64,000 nt of DNA from Hemerocallis citrina (taxonomy: Eukaryota; Streptophyta; Magnoliopsida; Asparagales; Asphodelaceae). Positions 1 through 10,896 of the stretch are shown here, one piece after another. Each line of letters opens with the position of its first letter. The first letter of the stretch is position 1. The position numbers and the translations under genes are program-made. The stretch spans positions 72,451,469 to 72,515,468 of the forward strand of contig CM030366.1 of the NCBI GenBank assembly GCA_017893485.1, written 5' to 3'. The notes under the pieces are model-generated. The model did not search any database. It was not told where the DNA came from and saw only the letters and a list, made by a program, of their open reading frames with translations.

Positions 1-1595
1 TTTTCTAATTTTCTCAGAATTAATTAATAATGTTTCAACCCTGTTTCATATGTATAAACCCATATTCACAAATTCTTGCTGAACACAAATGCTGTATAGT
101 TTGCTGTTTTGACACATGTTACGACAACGTTTATATATCTTAATTATATGCGTTGGAACCAGGAAGGAGTCTAGTTTCTATACCTTTTAACGGATCCACA
201 TTTGCTATCTTGTAGCAACGGAAATCACAGTTTTGGTGCAGCAACGTCATGCTGTCCAGATTTGAAATTCTCGTTGTTCTTGATACTTGACTTGTTTTGA
301 CCCTCGAACATGTACCCTACCTAACCTAGACTTGTTCCATGTTATTGATTATGTTTACTTGACTTGTTTCGCACACTTTCATGCTTACTTGATGATAATA
401 ATAAATAATAAGTCGGGGTTTAAAGGAAAGACCATTGTAGTGGACAATATAGGTAAGTGTACTCAGAAGGGGACCTGTGTTTCCCAGTATTCAGTTCATG
501 AACTTGTTGCAGCTTGATGTATTCATGAATCCATTACTTGGCTCATGAACTTGTTGTATTCATAAAACCACTGTGTGGTTCTTGAACTTGTTAGTATTCA
601 CGGACTTGCTTCGTGAACGTGTAACTTTATTTTCGTATTCATGAACCGTGCTTACTTGATACTTGATACTTGAGTACACCACCTTATAAAATTCACCACT
701 AGGTCTAAACGAAACTGTTTGTATGTAGCAACCATGTAGTAAAAGTATGGATACATGAAGTGCTACCTATAGAATTAAACATTAGACTTAAGAATAACTT
801 GTCACTTGTACATACTTGATACCCTACTTGAGACTTGTTACTTGATGACATGATACATCAGACTTGATACTTGAGCATAATACTTGACAGTTACTACTTG
901 ATACTTGTACTTGACAACTTGACACGTTAGACTTGTTACTTGTTACTCGATACTTGTACGTGATACTTGTTACTTGATATTTGACACCGTTACATGTTCA
1001 CTAGCCACTTGTTCGACTACTAGTATTTGTTACCCAACCTTGTCACTTGAGTTGTCTTTCTTGCTAGCTAGTTTTTTGAATCCCCACTACTTGTTGCATC
1101 CCTATTACATTCATGATTCCAAATCTTGCTCCATATTTCTTGTACTTATTTTACTATTTGCTGCCCTAACTTGTACTAAGGGAGTTTATCTTGTTTTCCC
1201 TATTTTTTTCCCTTTTTATATTATATATACAGACTTTGGAGACGTGTTGCCTGCAGGAATTGGTGAGTAGACATTCTAGGCTTCGCTTGGAGCAAGGGCT
1301 TGATTAGATATTTTGTTTTCTTGAGTTATTTATTTCTTGTTACATAAAAACTTGTAACGGGCTATGTTCCCAAGTTTTATCTTTTGATCCAGAGTTGAAA
1401 ACTATTTGGGATATTATTATTTGTTTCAATTGTTTTCTGTTGCTTAATAAATTATTTATGCATGCATGGTTGTGTACATTTGTTATATTCTTGTTATGAT
1501 GCTGAGTTGATCCTACAGCTCATGAATGATGAAAATCATTCTCTGGGCTTTGTTATGCGCTCGTATTCTGTATTTTTGGGAAGCAGGGCGTGACA
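1..1595 (+). repeat. Left (5') LTR of element A, truncated by the window start
   Basis: It aligns throughout with 8161-10383 of the right LTR once the 619 bp insertion there is removed. It ends in TGACA at 1591-1595, as the right copy does at 10383. Roughly the first 1.8 kb of this LTR lies outside the window. Scattered substitutions separate the copies, so the insertion is not recent. Confidence 0.9.
280..1010 (+). repeat. Degenerate ACTTG-rich array in the left LTR of element A
   Basis: The pentamer ACTTG and close variants (ACTTGATACTTG, GTACTTGAC, ACTTGTTACTTG) recur dozens of times at irregular spacing, densest at 640-1000. The same array is present in the right LTR at about 9065-9800. 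Nothing here codes for protein. Confidence 0.75.
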
Positions 1596-1605
1596 AGGTT
1601 TTTAG

Positions 1606-1618
1606 TGGTATCAGAGCC
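1606..1618 (+). promoter_or_regulatory. Primer binding site of element A (initiator tRNA-Met)
   Basis: TGGTATCAGAGCC is the usual plant retrotransposon site complementary to the 3' end of initiator tRNA-Met. It sits 10 bases downstream of the LTR end, as expected for minus-strand priming. Confidence 0.9.
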
Positions 1619-1638
1619 AGGTTTGGCTAATGTGTTAG

Positions 1639-2921
1639 TTGACTAATACATTAGACAGGCTTGACTCAGTCAAGATTAACTCAACATTTAACAGGCCATG
1701 TAATTGCATGAAAATTGATTATCAACTTGATCTGGATACTAATTGTTTTGGATTTGTGCAGGCTAGGGTTCGTAAGAATATTTTTTCCTCCCAATCTAGG
1801 GGTGATCAGTCAGAGGAGCCCGCTATTGTGCAAGTGTTGCAAATGCAGCGTGAACAGAATGAGCGGCTGATGCAACAAATAATGCAGATGCAGCGGGAAC
1901 ATGGTGAACTGATGAGGGTAGCTTTGGAAGCTGCCAAAAGGGAGCCCCTTGTACTTGCGCCCGGGGTGCTGCCACCGAGACCTGGAAATATAGCGGACTC
2001 CATGAGGTTACACCCAGACAAATTCTCAGGTACTGAAGGTCCACAGGAAGCCGAACAATGGCTCATTAGGACTGAGCAGATTTTGATCACAGCACGAATA
2101 GCTGATGTGGATCACATGGATGTCATGAGCATCCAGCTTATTGACCTCGCCCACATCTGGTAGCGAGCTGAGATGGAACGGCTAGGGCGCCCCATCGCCT
2201 AGGCCATCTTCAGAGAGAGCTCTCACGAAGTTCTTTCCCGATGTCACTAGGAATGAAATGGAGCGGCAATTTGTCGTGCTTACACAGGTTCGTCAGATAG
2301 TGTTTATTATGCAATTTTTATTGTTAATTCATGATATATCAATGTTTTAACTGAGACGCTATCTTGAATCAAGGGAGTCGAACCGTAGATGAGTATGCTG
2401 CGGAGTTCACCCGACTGAGTCACTTTGCCATTTCCATGGTGGCGAATGAGGAAGATAAGGACTGTTGTTTCTTACTAGGCTTGGACATTGAGATCCAGGA
2501 TTGCCTAGCTACCTTGCGACTCCGATCCTATACTGACATCCTGGAGGCTGCCAGAAGCCAGGAACAGACCAGTAGGCAGAAGCGTGCCATTCAGCGGTCC
2601 GCTCCGCAACCTGTCGTTGCTAGGCCCACTGGAGGACCGATCAGGAGGCCAGTTCCGGCCCATCCTACTAGGGCTGCTCCCTACCCTGCTGTTGCTCCAC
2701 GGAGAGAAGGTTACTGTGACTTATGTCATATTTCAGGGCATATACGCAGAGATTACAGGCGGGCCAACTGTCAATGCTTTGAGTGTGGTGCTGGTGATCA
2801 CACTGTTCGGGACTATCCACAGAGGAGGTTTGTGCCGCCTACTGGTGCGCCAGCTCAGGGTCAGGTCAGGCCTTCAACCTAACTGCAGAGGAAGCTGAAA
2901 CAGCAGAGGAGGTCGTTGCAT
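1639..2921 (+). pseudogene. gag pseudogene of element A
   Basis: Capsid-type Gag remnant. The segment 1639-2163 encodes a Gln/Glu-rich coiled stretch followed by the gag motif around HPDKFSGTEGPQEAEQWL, then stops at a TAG where a Trp codon is expected (2161). A second Trp-to-stop change is near 2200. Reading resumes at 2364-2882 with QGSRTVDEYAAEFTRLSHFA, the classic gypsy gag helix, and two nucleocapsid zinc knuckles. Both knuckles have lost their final Cys to Tyr (CDLCHISGHIRRDY and CFECGAGDHTVRDY). About 75 bases of AT-rich, stop-containing sequence interrupt gag near 2287-2354 and may be an insertion or a second intron. The last gag exon appears to run to 2921 in a shifted frame ending AEEAETAEEVVA. 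Confidence 0.85.
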
Positions 2922-3075
2922 GTATATCTGTGTTTTTGTTGTTTCATTATTTGTTTCCTGCTTTATTTGTTTATCTTTGCATCATTCATTGTGTAGTTTC
3001 TTTTCACATCAGTATTTCTTAATCCTTATTATCCTGCACTATTCATCTCTTCCCATATTTTTGATTCTATCATAG
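2922..3075 (+). other. Putative intron between gag and protease, element A (154 nt)
   Basis: A T-rich stretch with stops in all frames begins GTATATCTG and ends ATTCTATCATAG. Removing it joins ...EEVVA to C-IILVHSFLAHVLFDS in frame (phase 1), which restores the usual gag-to-protease transition of this family. The same phase-1 position holds an intron-like spacer in elements B and C. Confidence 0.65.
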
Positions 3076-3455
3076 GTATCATTCTAGTTCATTCTTTTCT
3101 TGCCCATGTCCTATTTGATTCCGAGGTGACCCATTCCTTCATCTCTTCCCACTTTGTGGATCAGCATCAATTGGAGTGTAGTTCTATACCGGTAGCTTGG
3201 AACATCACCACAAGTGGCAGTGTTGTCATTTGCTCTAGGGAGTGCAAGCAGAGCCCTATGATTATTGGGGGCACAGATTTCAAGGCAGATCTGATAGTGA
3301 TTGGCAATTTAGGGTTTGATGTGATTCTCGGCAAGAATTGGTTGGGGGAGTCTCATACTGTTATTGATTGCCGAGCGAAGAAGGTTATGTTTAGGATTTC
3401 AGAGCATGCAGAGTTTGAGTTCCATGCTGGGAAGACACCCCTTGGGCGTTGTTAG
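3076..3455 (+). pseudogene. Aspartic protease remnant, element A
   Basis: The segment reads ILVHSFLAHVLFDS then EVTHSFISSHF, followed by DVILGKNWLGE, the conserved second half of retropepsin. The catalytic Asp at about 3118 is kept, but the Gly of the Asp-Ser/Thr-Gly triad is Glu. A stop at 3453-3455 separates this frame from the reverse transcriptase. Protease would release Gag and Pol products in the particle; this copy is inactive by sequence. Confidence 0.8.
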
Positions 3456-3458
3456 AAG

Positions 3459-5015
3459 GTGGCAGATGAGGAAGGTTGTGCAATGGAGTTACACACAGGC
3501 TGTGAGGCTGTGCCTCTTGTACAGTGGAAATTCCTGGATGTGTTCCCAGAGGAATTGCCCGGGTTACCTCCAGATCGAGAGGTGGAATTCGACATTGAGG
3601 TTCAGCCGGGTACAGTGCTGATATCGAAGAGCCTGTACAAGATGGCACCGATTGAGCTATCAGAGCTGAAGGTGCAGATTTTGGGTTTGTTGGATTTGGG
3701 TTTCATCTGGCCTTGTGTTTCACCGTGGGGAGCTCCTGTTCTGTTCGTCAATAAGAAGGATGGAAGCCGCAGGTTATGCATGGATTACCGAGAGCTGAAC
3801 AGTGTCACTGTGAAGAATCGGTATCCACTACCCAGGATCAATGACTTGTTTTATCAGTTGGGCGGGGGCTGCAGTCTTTTCAAAGTTGGACCTTCGCTCG
3901 GGGTACCATCAGGTGAAGGTGAAGGCAGCAGATGTGCAGAAGACTGCGTTCAGGACCAGGTACAGGCATTACGAGTTCTTGGTGATGCCCTTCAGAGTCA
4001 CGAATGCCCCAGCAGTATTTATGATTTTGATGAACAGAGTTTTCTCCCAGTTCCTAGACAGATTTGTGGTGGTCTTTATAGATAACATCTTGGTGTATTT
4101 GCAGAACCGGGAAGAGCATGCTAAACATTTGAGGTTATTCTTGCAGACTCTGAGGGAGAATCGACTCTTTGGAAAACTCAGCAAGTGCGAGTTCTGGCTT
4201 GACCAAGTCACATTCTTGGGACATATTATCTCGGGCGAGGGAATCTCTGTAGATCCATCCAAGATTTCTGCAGTGAAGGATTGGCCAGTTCCTAAATCAG
4301 TTTTAGAAGTGAGGAGTTTTCTCGGGCTAGCAGGGTATTATCAGAAATTTGTCCAAGACTTCTCGAAGATTACTGGGCCGTTGACTAGACTGACAGGGAA
4401 AGATCAGAAGTTTGCTTGGAATGAGGCTTGCAGTGAAGCTTTTGCAGAGTTAAAGAGCAGGTTGACGTCAGCACCAGTGTTGACTATACCAGATGGTTCG
4501 GGTGGTTTCGTGATTCACTGCGATGCTTCAGGCAGAGGTCTAGGTGCAGTGTTGATGCAGAAGGGTCGGGTTGTTGCGTATGCATCCAGGCAGTTGAGAC
4601 CGCACGAGAAAAACTACCCTACTCATGACTTGGAGTTGGTAGCGGTGATCTTCGCTTTGAAGTTGTGGTGACACTACTTACTTGGAGACCGAGTAGAAAT
4701 CTTTACCGACCACAAAAGTCTCAAGTATGTCTTCACCAGAAAGAGCTGAACATGAGACAGAGGCGCTGGTTAGAGTTGATGGCCGACTACGACATCAGTT
4801 TGCAATATCATCCTGGTAAGGTGAACTTGGTGCCATATGCGTTAAGCAGGAGGCCAGTGGCCATGTTCTTGACTCAGCAGAAGAAGCTTATTGAGCAGAT
4901 GAGAAGGTTGGACTTGAATGTGATTATGCCGGGCGCCGATCGGAGTTGTACGATGCTTCAGTTGCAATCATCTCTGGTAGAGCAGATTAAGGAAGCACAA
5001 GCAGGTGATGAGTAG
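3459..5015 (+). pseudogene. Reverse transcriptase-RNase H pseudogene, element A
   Basis: The RT fingers/palm motifs [24 protein letters not shown] and [13 protein letters not shown] are clear. A frameshift near 3880 breaks the frame before the segment [13 protein letters not shown]. The catalytic box, normally FIDD in this family, reads FIDN at about 4077-4088, which removes one of the metal-binding Asp residues. RNase H follows ([26 protein letters not shown]), is cut by a TGA at 4669-4671, frameshifts near 4735, and ends with the tail [15 protein letters not shown]. The protein would have copied element RNA into DNA in the cytoplasmic particle. Confidence 0.9.
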
Positions 5016-6255
5016 TTGCAGAAGTTCAGAGCAGAAGTTGAGGCAGGTTTGAGGACCGATATGGTCATTCACTCAGATTGATCACTTTGCTTTGGGGCTA
5101 GGCTGTGTGTCCCAAAGGGTGAAGTCAGTCAGAAATTGCTCGAGGAAGCCCACCAGTCGGCATACTTTATTCACGCCGGTGGTACGACGATGTGTCGGGA
5201 TTTGAAGCTCCACTTATGGTGGCATGGTATGAAGAGAATAGTAGCCAGATTTGTGTCTCAGTGCTTGATCTGTCAGCAGGTGAAGGCAGAACATCAGAGG
5301 ACCGCCGGGCTTCTTCAGCCTCTTCCCATTCTGGAGCGGAAGTGGGAGCATATCACCATGAATTTTGTGATCGTCTTGCCAAGGAGTCCTAAGGGTCACA
5401 ACGCCATTTGGGTGATTGTCGACAGGCTGACGAAGAGTGCTCACTTCATCCCATTCAGAGTTGGCCAGTCTATTGAGAATCTCGCAGAGAGGTACATGCA
5501 GGAGATTGTTAGGCTTCATGGGGTTCCGATCAGCATTGTATCCGATAGGGATACTAGGTTCAGATCTCAGTTTTGGGAGAGCCTTCAGAGTAGTCTTGGG
5601 AGCAAGTTAAAGTACAGTACAGCTTTCCACCCTCAGATAAACGGGCAGTCAGAAAGGACCATTCATACACTAGAGGACATGTTGAGGTCCTGTGTACTTC
5701 AGTTTGGAGAGTCTTGGGAGGATCACCTGCACTTGGTAGAGTTCTCGTACAACAACAGCTATCAAGCCAGTCTTAAAGCTGCACCGTACGAGGCATTGTA
5801 TGGTCGGAAGTGCAAGTCACCAGTGTGCTGGGATAACATTGGTGAGAGGAAATTGTTGGGGCCAGAGTTGATCACCAAGACTGTCGATGCAGTGGCTCAG
5901 ATCCGGAAGCACCTTCTGGTAGCGCAGGACATGCAGAGGAAATAGGCAGACGTCCACAGGAGGCCCTTAGAGTTTGAGATGGGAGACCATGTGTTCCTTA
6001 AGGTGTCACCGTGGAGAGGTGTTATGATGTCTTTCATGTCTCCCAACACAGAAGATACATCAGGGATAAGAGCCATATGATCGACTACTCAGAGTTTTCT
6101 GTGCAGCCGGATCTGTCTTGTGAGATTCCGCCAGTTACTATCTTGGACAGACGTGAGAATGTGCTGAAGAACAAGGTCATCAAGCTGGTTTGAGTTTCTT
6201 GGAATCCTCACTCGCCGGGTGAGTCAACTTGGGAATTGGAGGAAGAGATTCAATA
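5016..6255 (+). pseudogene. Integrase and chromodomain-like tail, element A (broken)
   Basis: The main segment 5136-5945 carries the HHCC zinc-binding part (CLICQQVKAEHQRT) and the DDE core. The first catalytic Asp is Asn (MNFVIVLPR), the second is present (VSDRDTRF) and the Glu is present (NGQSERTI). A TAG at 5943-5945 replaces a Gln codon. Downstream the GPY/F region is missing: the reading passes from LKVSPWRGV straight to YDVFHVSQH, a deletion of some 35 residues. The C-terminal chromodomain-like tail (ILDRRENVLKNKVIKLV, then WELEEEI) is split by TGA at 6190-6192. It would have integrated and targeted the element. Confidence 0.88.
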
Positions 6256-6369
6256 GAAGTTTCCCCATCCGTTTCAGTAGTTTTTGTTTTATTGTTGTTC
6301 TTTCTTTTCCTCTGGGGGGTTGCCCTATGTACCACTTGTCTGAATTTCGAGGACGAAATTCTACTTGTT

Positions 6370-6383
6370 AGGTGGGTAGGATT
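6370..6383 (+). other. Polypurine tract of element A
   Basis: AGGTGGGTAGGATT directly precedes the TGTAAC start of the right LTR and follows the conserved tail GAATTTCGAGGACGAAATTC. It primes plus-strand DNA synthesis in this family. One pyrimidine-containing step suggests decay. Confidence 0.7.
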
Positions 6384-9300
6384 TGTAACTCCTATTTCCC
6401 GTATCTGTATTTTCTACTGTATTTACATTCCTTGTACCCTGTCTATCAATTTGAGATCTATATTTTGTTCCAGTTCTAATAAAATCATTTCATTTGTTTC
6501 AACTCAATTTTTGTGCCAATATTTATTTTAATTTCATTGTTCGTATCTGCTCTGATTTGTCGTTCTTCATGAAGAATGGATTGATTCACCTCATCTATTT
6601 CTTTTTCCCTAATTATATTGAATTTGGACTCAATCTTCTTTTGGATCCTACCCAAACCCGTTAACCAATAACCCAATAACCCTCCCACCTATATGAACCT
6701 AAACCTAGTTTACCCTGACCCTAAACCTAATTACTGTTCAAACCCAACTAATCCAGTCGCCAACTCCAATTTTTTTTCCCTACCATTCAATCACCATCTT
6801 CCCCTACCTCCCAACCTTTCGACCTCCATCCAAGCTCCGACCCGGTGCACTTAGCCTCTGCCATCGCCCCATTGCTTTGACTCTCACCATCGCCCCCATC
6901 GCAGAACCACCCCCCGACGTCTTCCTCATCCTCGTCACTGTGAACCCCACCTTCGCCTATTATCGAAACCACCTACCTCGCCTCACCTCACTCCCAAACC
7001 CATTAGTTTCGTCATCCTCACCTCTACTCACCCCCCCTATTCGCCTCGCTCAAGCCCGAATCCCCGAAGATCTCCCCCGCTGTCTCCTCCCCTGTTTTCG
7101 AACCAAAGAACAGAGCGTCGCCCCCTTCATCGCCGCCGTCGCCTTCGTCGACTGCTCCCCAGTCGTAGTCCTCGACGTCGTGTCGCCTGTTGCCATCGCA
7201 GTCGCGCAGTCATCACCGTCAGCCAGCCACCGCCGAGGTCCCACTCTCTCTCTCTCTCTCTCTATTACTGTGAAGAAGGAGGGAAGGAGAAGGAGTACTG
7301 ATTTGATCTCAACCATCGAATCTCCTCCAGATCGTGATCTGGTCAGATCAGATCATCACCATCCACATCAGCCAGATCTGATCTCAACCATCGATTCTTC
7401 TTCGATCTTGATCGCCGTCAAGATCTGTGCCGGGATCCATCTCCGTTAATCCTCCGTCAGATACTTCGTTTACACCCTAAGGCAAGTATTCTTCTTGTAC
7501 AAATTATTAGTCTAGTACAAGTGTTTAACTGAAAATATTGCAAATAAATGGTAGTTGTGACACCTCCTTGTCTCATCGTTTGTTGATCTTAAATTATTTC
7601 TCATCGATTCCATAATCTTAAGAGCTACAACCCTTCGTTGATACATTTACGAAACTAGTTGGACGCTTTTTATCTCCTAGTTACTTGAACATGAACCCCT
7701 TGACTTGTAAACGTGTGTTGTATGATGTATTTTGATGATCGTACATTCTTTTGAGTTAAAAAATACATGTGACTTGCTGATTTGATCCCCAATGCACATT
7801 TGTATCACACATTAATCTCGACACTTAATAGTCATTTATCATGCAACTTGTATGTAAAAGAAATTCACACTTGCTGTGTTCTTGTCTTTACCTGCTATTT
7901 CAACCCCAGTAAAACCAAAATCTGAACTTGAGTCCTGAATATGAAATGTAGCCCTAAGTGTCTAGTCATCAATAACATCCATAATTTTTGAATTCCGAAT
8001 TACGGTCTAGGAGATATCACAGTTATACTACTGTTGTGTCGGTAATCGCAGATGCACAAAAACTGCTGCACCACCTTTGGTTTACAATTATTTTAACTAT
8101 TCTACCAGTAAGTAAATGACTTGAAATTTTACATACTGATACTGGACACCCTACAAAATATTCCCTAATTTTCTCAAAATTAATTAATATTGTTTCAACC
8201 CTGTTTCATATGTATTGATATGGCTAAAAGTGGGGTTTAATCGGAACCATCCAAATCAGGCGCGAATCTTGAAGCCCAGGGGCAAAATAGTAATTTCACC
8301 TACCAATAGGTCTGAAATGGGTACTGGATCTCTTCATCAAAGATCCAATAACCAACGAACAGATCCACCTCAATCGGGTGTGGGTTTCAACCAGCAGAAA
8401 ACCCGATCCAGAGGGATAGGATTAGGATCTCTGATTAATACTAATCAACGACCCTGATTCACATCTATCCTTCCACTGGGAATTAGGGATTACATTCCTA
8501 ATCTGTTTATGGGGATTACATTCCTTATCAGATCACAGGGATTACATTCCTAATCTGATCCCTAAGATGCCTATAAATACCCCCCATCCATCTCCATTAA
8601 GAGGTAATCAATCTTTTGCCAGTTTTTACGCTCTTTCATAATCTTTCCTGATTACTGACTTGAGCGTCAGAGGGTGTGTTGCCGGGAACAACCCCGGTGT
8701 CTCGCACTTTTTGCAGGTGTACGGCAGGAGTTAGCGTCAAACTCCGACGGAACAAGTAATAGGTTTGCTATTCAGTTTTCCTAAGAATCCACAAATACTA
8801 TCTGTTTGCCCCCACACCAGATTTAGCGGCAACATGTATAAACCCAGATTCACAAATTCTGGCTGAACACAAATGTTGTATAGTTTGTTGTTTTGACACA
8901 TATTACCATAACTTTTATATGTCTTAATTATATGCATTGGAACCGGGCAGGAGTCTAGTTTCTAGACCTTCAGACGGATCCACATTTGCTATCTTGTAGC
9001 AACGGGAATCGCAGTTTTGGTGCAACAACGTCATGCTGTCCAGATTTGGAATTCTCGTTGTTCTTGATACTTGACTTGTTTTGACCCTCGAACATGTACC
9101 CTACCTAGTCTAGACTTGTTCCATGTTCTTGATTATGTTTATTTGACTTGTTTCGCACACTTTCATGCTTACTTAATGATAATAGTAAATAATAAGCTGG
9201 GGTTTAAGGGAGAGACTATAGTAGTAGACAATATAGGTAAGTGTACTCGGAAGGGGGTCCGTTTTTCAGTACTCGGTTCATGAACTTGTTGCACCTTGAT

Positions 9301-10383
9301 GTATTCATGAAGCCATTACTTGGCTCATGAACTTCTTATATTCATAAACCTACTGTGTGGTTCTTGAACTTGTTAGTATTCACGGACTTGCTTCGTGAAC
9401 TTGTTACTTTATTTTCGCATTCATGAACCGTGCTTGCTTGATACTTGATACCTGACTACACCGCCCTATAAAATCCACCACTAGGTCTAAATGAAAGTGT
9501 TTGTATGTAGCAACCATGTAGTAAAAGTATGGATGCATGAAGTGCTACCTAGATAGAATTAAACATTAGACTTAAGAATAACTTGTCACATGTACACACT
9601 TGATACCCTACTTGAGACTTGTTACTTGATGACATGATACATGTGACTTGATACTTAAGCATAATACTTGACACTTACTACTTGATACTTGTACTTGACA
9701 ACTTGACACATTAGACTTGTTACTTGTTACTCGACACTTGTACGTGATAATTGTTACTTGATGTTTGACACCGTTACATGTTCACTAGCCACTTGTTCTA
9801 CTACTAGTATTTGTTACCCAACCTTGTCACTTGAGTTATCTTTCTTGCTAGCTAGTTTCTTGAATCCCCACTACTTGTTGCATCCCTATTACATTCTTGA
9901 TTCCAAATCTTGTTCCATATTTTTTGTACTTATTTTACTATTTGCGACCCTAACTTGCACTAAGGGCGTTTATCTTGTTTTTCCTATTTTTTTCTCCCTT
10001 TTTTATATTTATATATACAAAATTTGGAGACGTGTTGCCTGCTGGAATTGGTGAGCAGACATTCTAGGCTTTGCTTGGAGCAAGAACTTGATTAAATATT
10101 TTGTTTTCTTGAGTTATTTATTTATTGCTACTTAAAAATTTGTAACAGGCTATGTTCCCGAGTTTTATCTTTTGATCCAGAGTTGAAAACTATTTGGGAT
10201 ATTATTATTTGTTTCAATTGTTTTCTGTTGCTCAATAAATTATTCATGCATACGTGGTTGTGTATATTTGTTATATTCTTGTTATGATATTGAGTCGATC
10301 CTACAGCTCATGAATGATGAAAATCATTCGATGGGCTTTGTCGCGTGCTCGTATTCCACATTTTTTGGAAGCGGGGCGTGACA
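6384..10383 (+). repeat. Right (3') LTR of element A, carrying a solo-LTR insertion
   Basis: It starts TGTAACTCC and ends GCGTGACA. Without the 619 bp insertion at 8216-8834 it is about 3.4 kb. The 5' half (6384-8160) holds a C-rich stretch, a CT run near 7246-7264, and open frames at 6877-7449 that look like chance low-complexity reading and match no family. The 3' half matches the left LTR, including the ACTTG array at about 9065-9800. Confidence 0.88.
8216..8834 (+). mobile_element. Solo LTR, family SL1, copy 1 (with 5 bp target duplication)
   Basis: The insertion starts TGATATGGCT and ends GCGGCAACA and is flanked by perfect TGTAT repeats (8211-8215 and 8835-8839). The empty site is visible in the left LTR of element A near position 52. 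A TATA box (CTATAAATACCC, about 8571-8582) is followed by a leader with GACTTGAGCGTCAGAGGG and a TTTGCAGG motif. There is no coding capacity. TG...CA ends and a 5 bp duplication fit a solo LTR. Related copies lie at 25330-25930 and 28715-29210. Confidence 0.82.
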
Positions 10384-10546
10384 ATTTTGTACTCCAATTT
10401 GAAAATAAATCTTTTACAGACAGTTTGCAGGACATGGATTACATGAATAGAGCGGACCATCAGTAGAATTTAACAAGAGAGTGCTATTTATAAAAAAGAA
10501 ATTCTGAAAATGAGACTGGCTTCAAATAAACCTTCTATACTTATAA
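10384..10546. other. Unassigned spacer between element A and the compound Helitron
   Basis: This is the sequence just outside the right LTR of element A. It is AT-rich, with no repeat partner in the window and no reading frame. It may be the oldest local DNA. Confidence 0.5.
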
Positions 10547-10828
10547 TCTATATAATAAAACACAACGAAAGATATCAAGTGGCTCTCCTTCAATCCCCCC
10601 AAAATCAAATCTAACCTCATAAAAAAAATTCCCCCCCCCCCCCCCCCCCCTCATTTCAAACTCAAAACTCAAATTCCAATCCCTCCCTCTCTCTCTCTCT
10701 CTCTTCCAGAAATTCTCCACCCCCTCTGTGTGTCTTTCTCTCCCTCCCCCCATCTCTCTTTCTCATCGATCCCGACCCCCTCTCTCTCTTTCTCTCAGCT
10801 CTTTCTCGAACCCCTCATCTCTCTCCTC

Positions 10829-10896
<68 letters not shown>

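Larger units (their letters stand above)
1..10383 (+). mobile_element. Element A: decayed Ty3/gypsy chromovirus (Tekay/Del-like), left LTR cut by window edge
   Basis: Two copies of one long sequence (1-1595 and 6384-10383) flank a gag-protease-RT-RNase H-integrase region read on the + strand. The right copy begins TGTAACTCC and ends GCGTGACA, so the LTR has TG...CA ends. A primer site complementary to initiator tRNA-Met lies 10 bases after the left LTR, and a purine-rich tract precedes the right LTR. The coding region holds stops and frameshifts in every domain, so the copy is dead. Long LTRs, domain order and a chromodomain-like tail after integrase point to the Tekay/Del chromovirus lineage (family knowledge). 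The lineage call is inference; the gypsy call is secure. Confidence 0.9.

Noticed and set aside
6877..7449. 190-codon + strand frame in the right LTR of element A
   Set aside because: Low-complexity C- and Ser/Pro-rich reading, no known motif, and overlapping open frames on the other strand; best explained as GC-rich LTR sequence.
10629..10650. Long C homopolymer, and similar runs at 17967 (G) and 27533 (C)
   Set aside because: Simple runs, also common sites of sequencing error; no function inferred.
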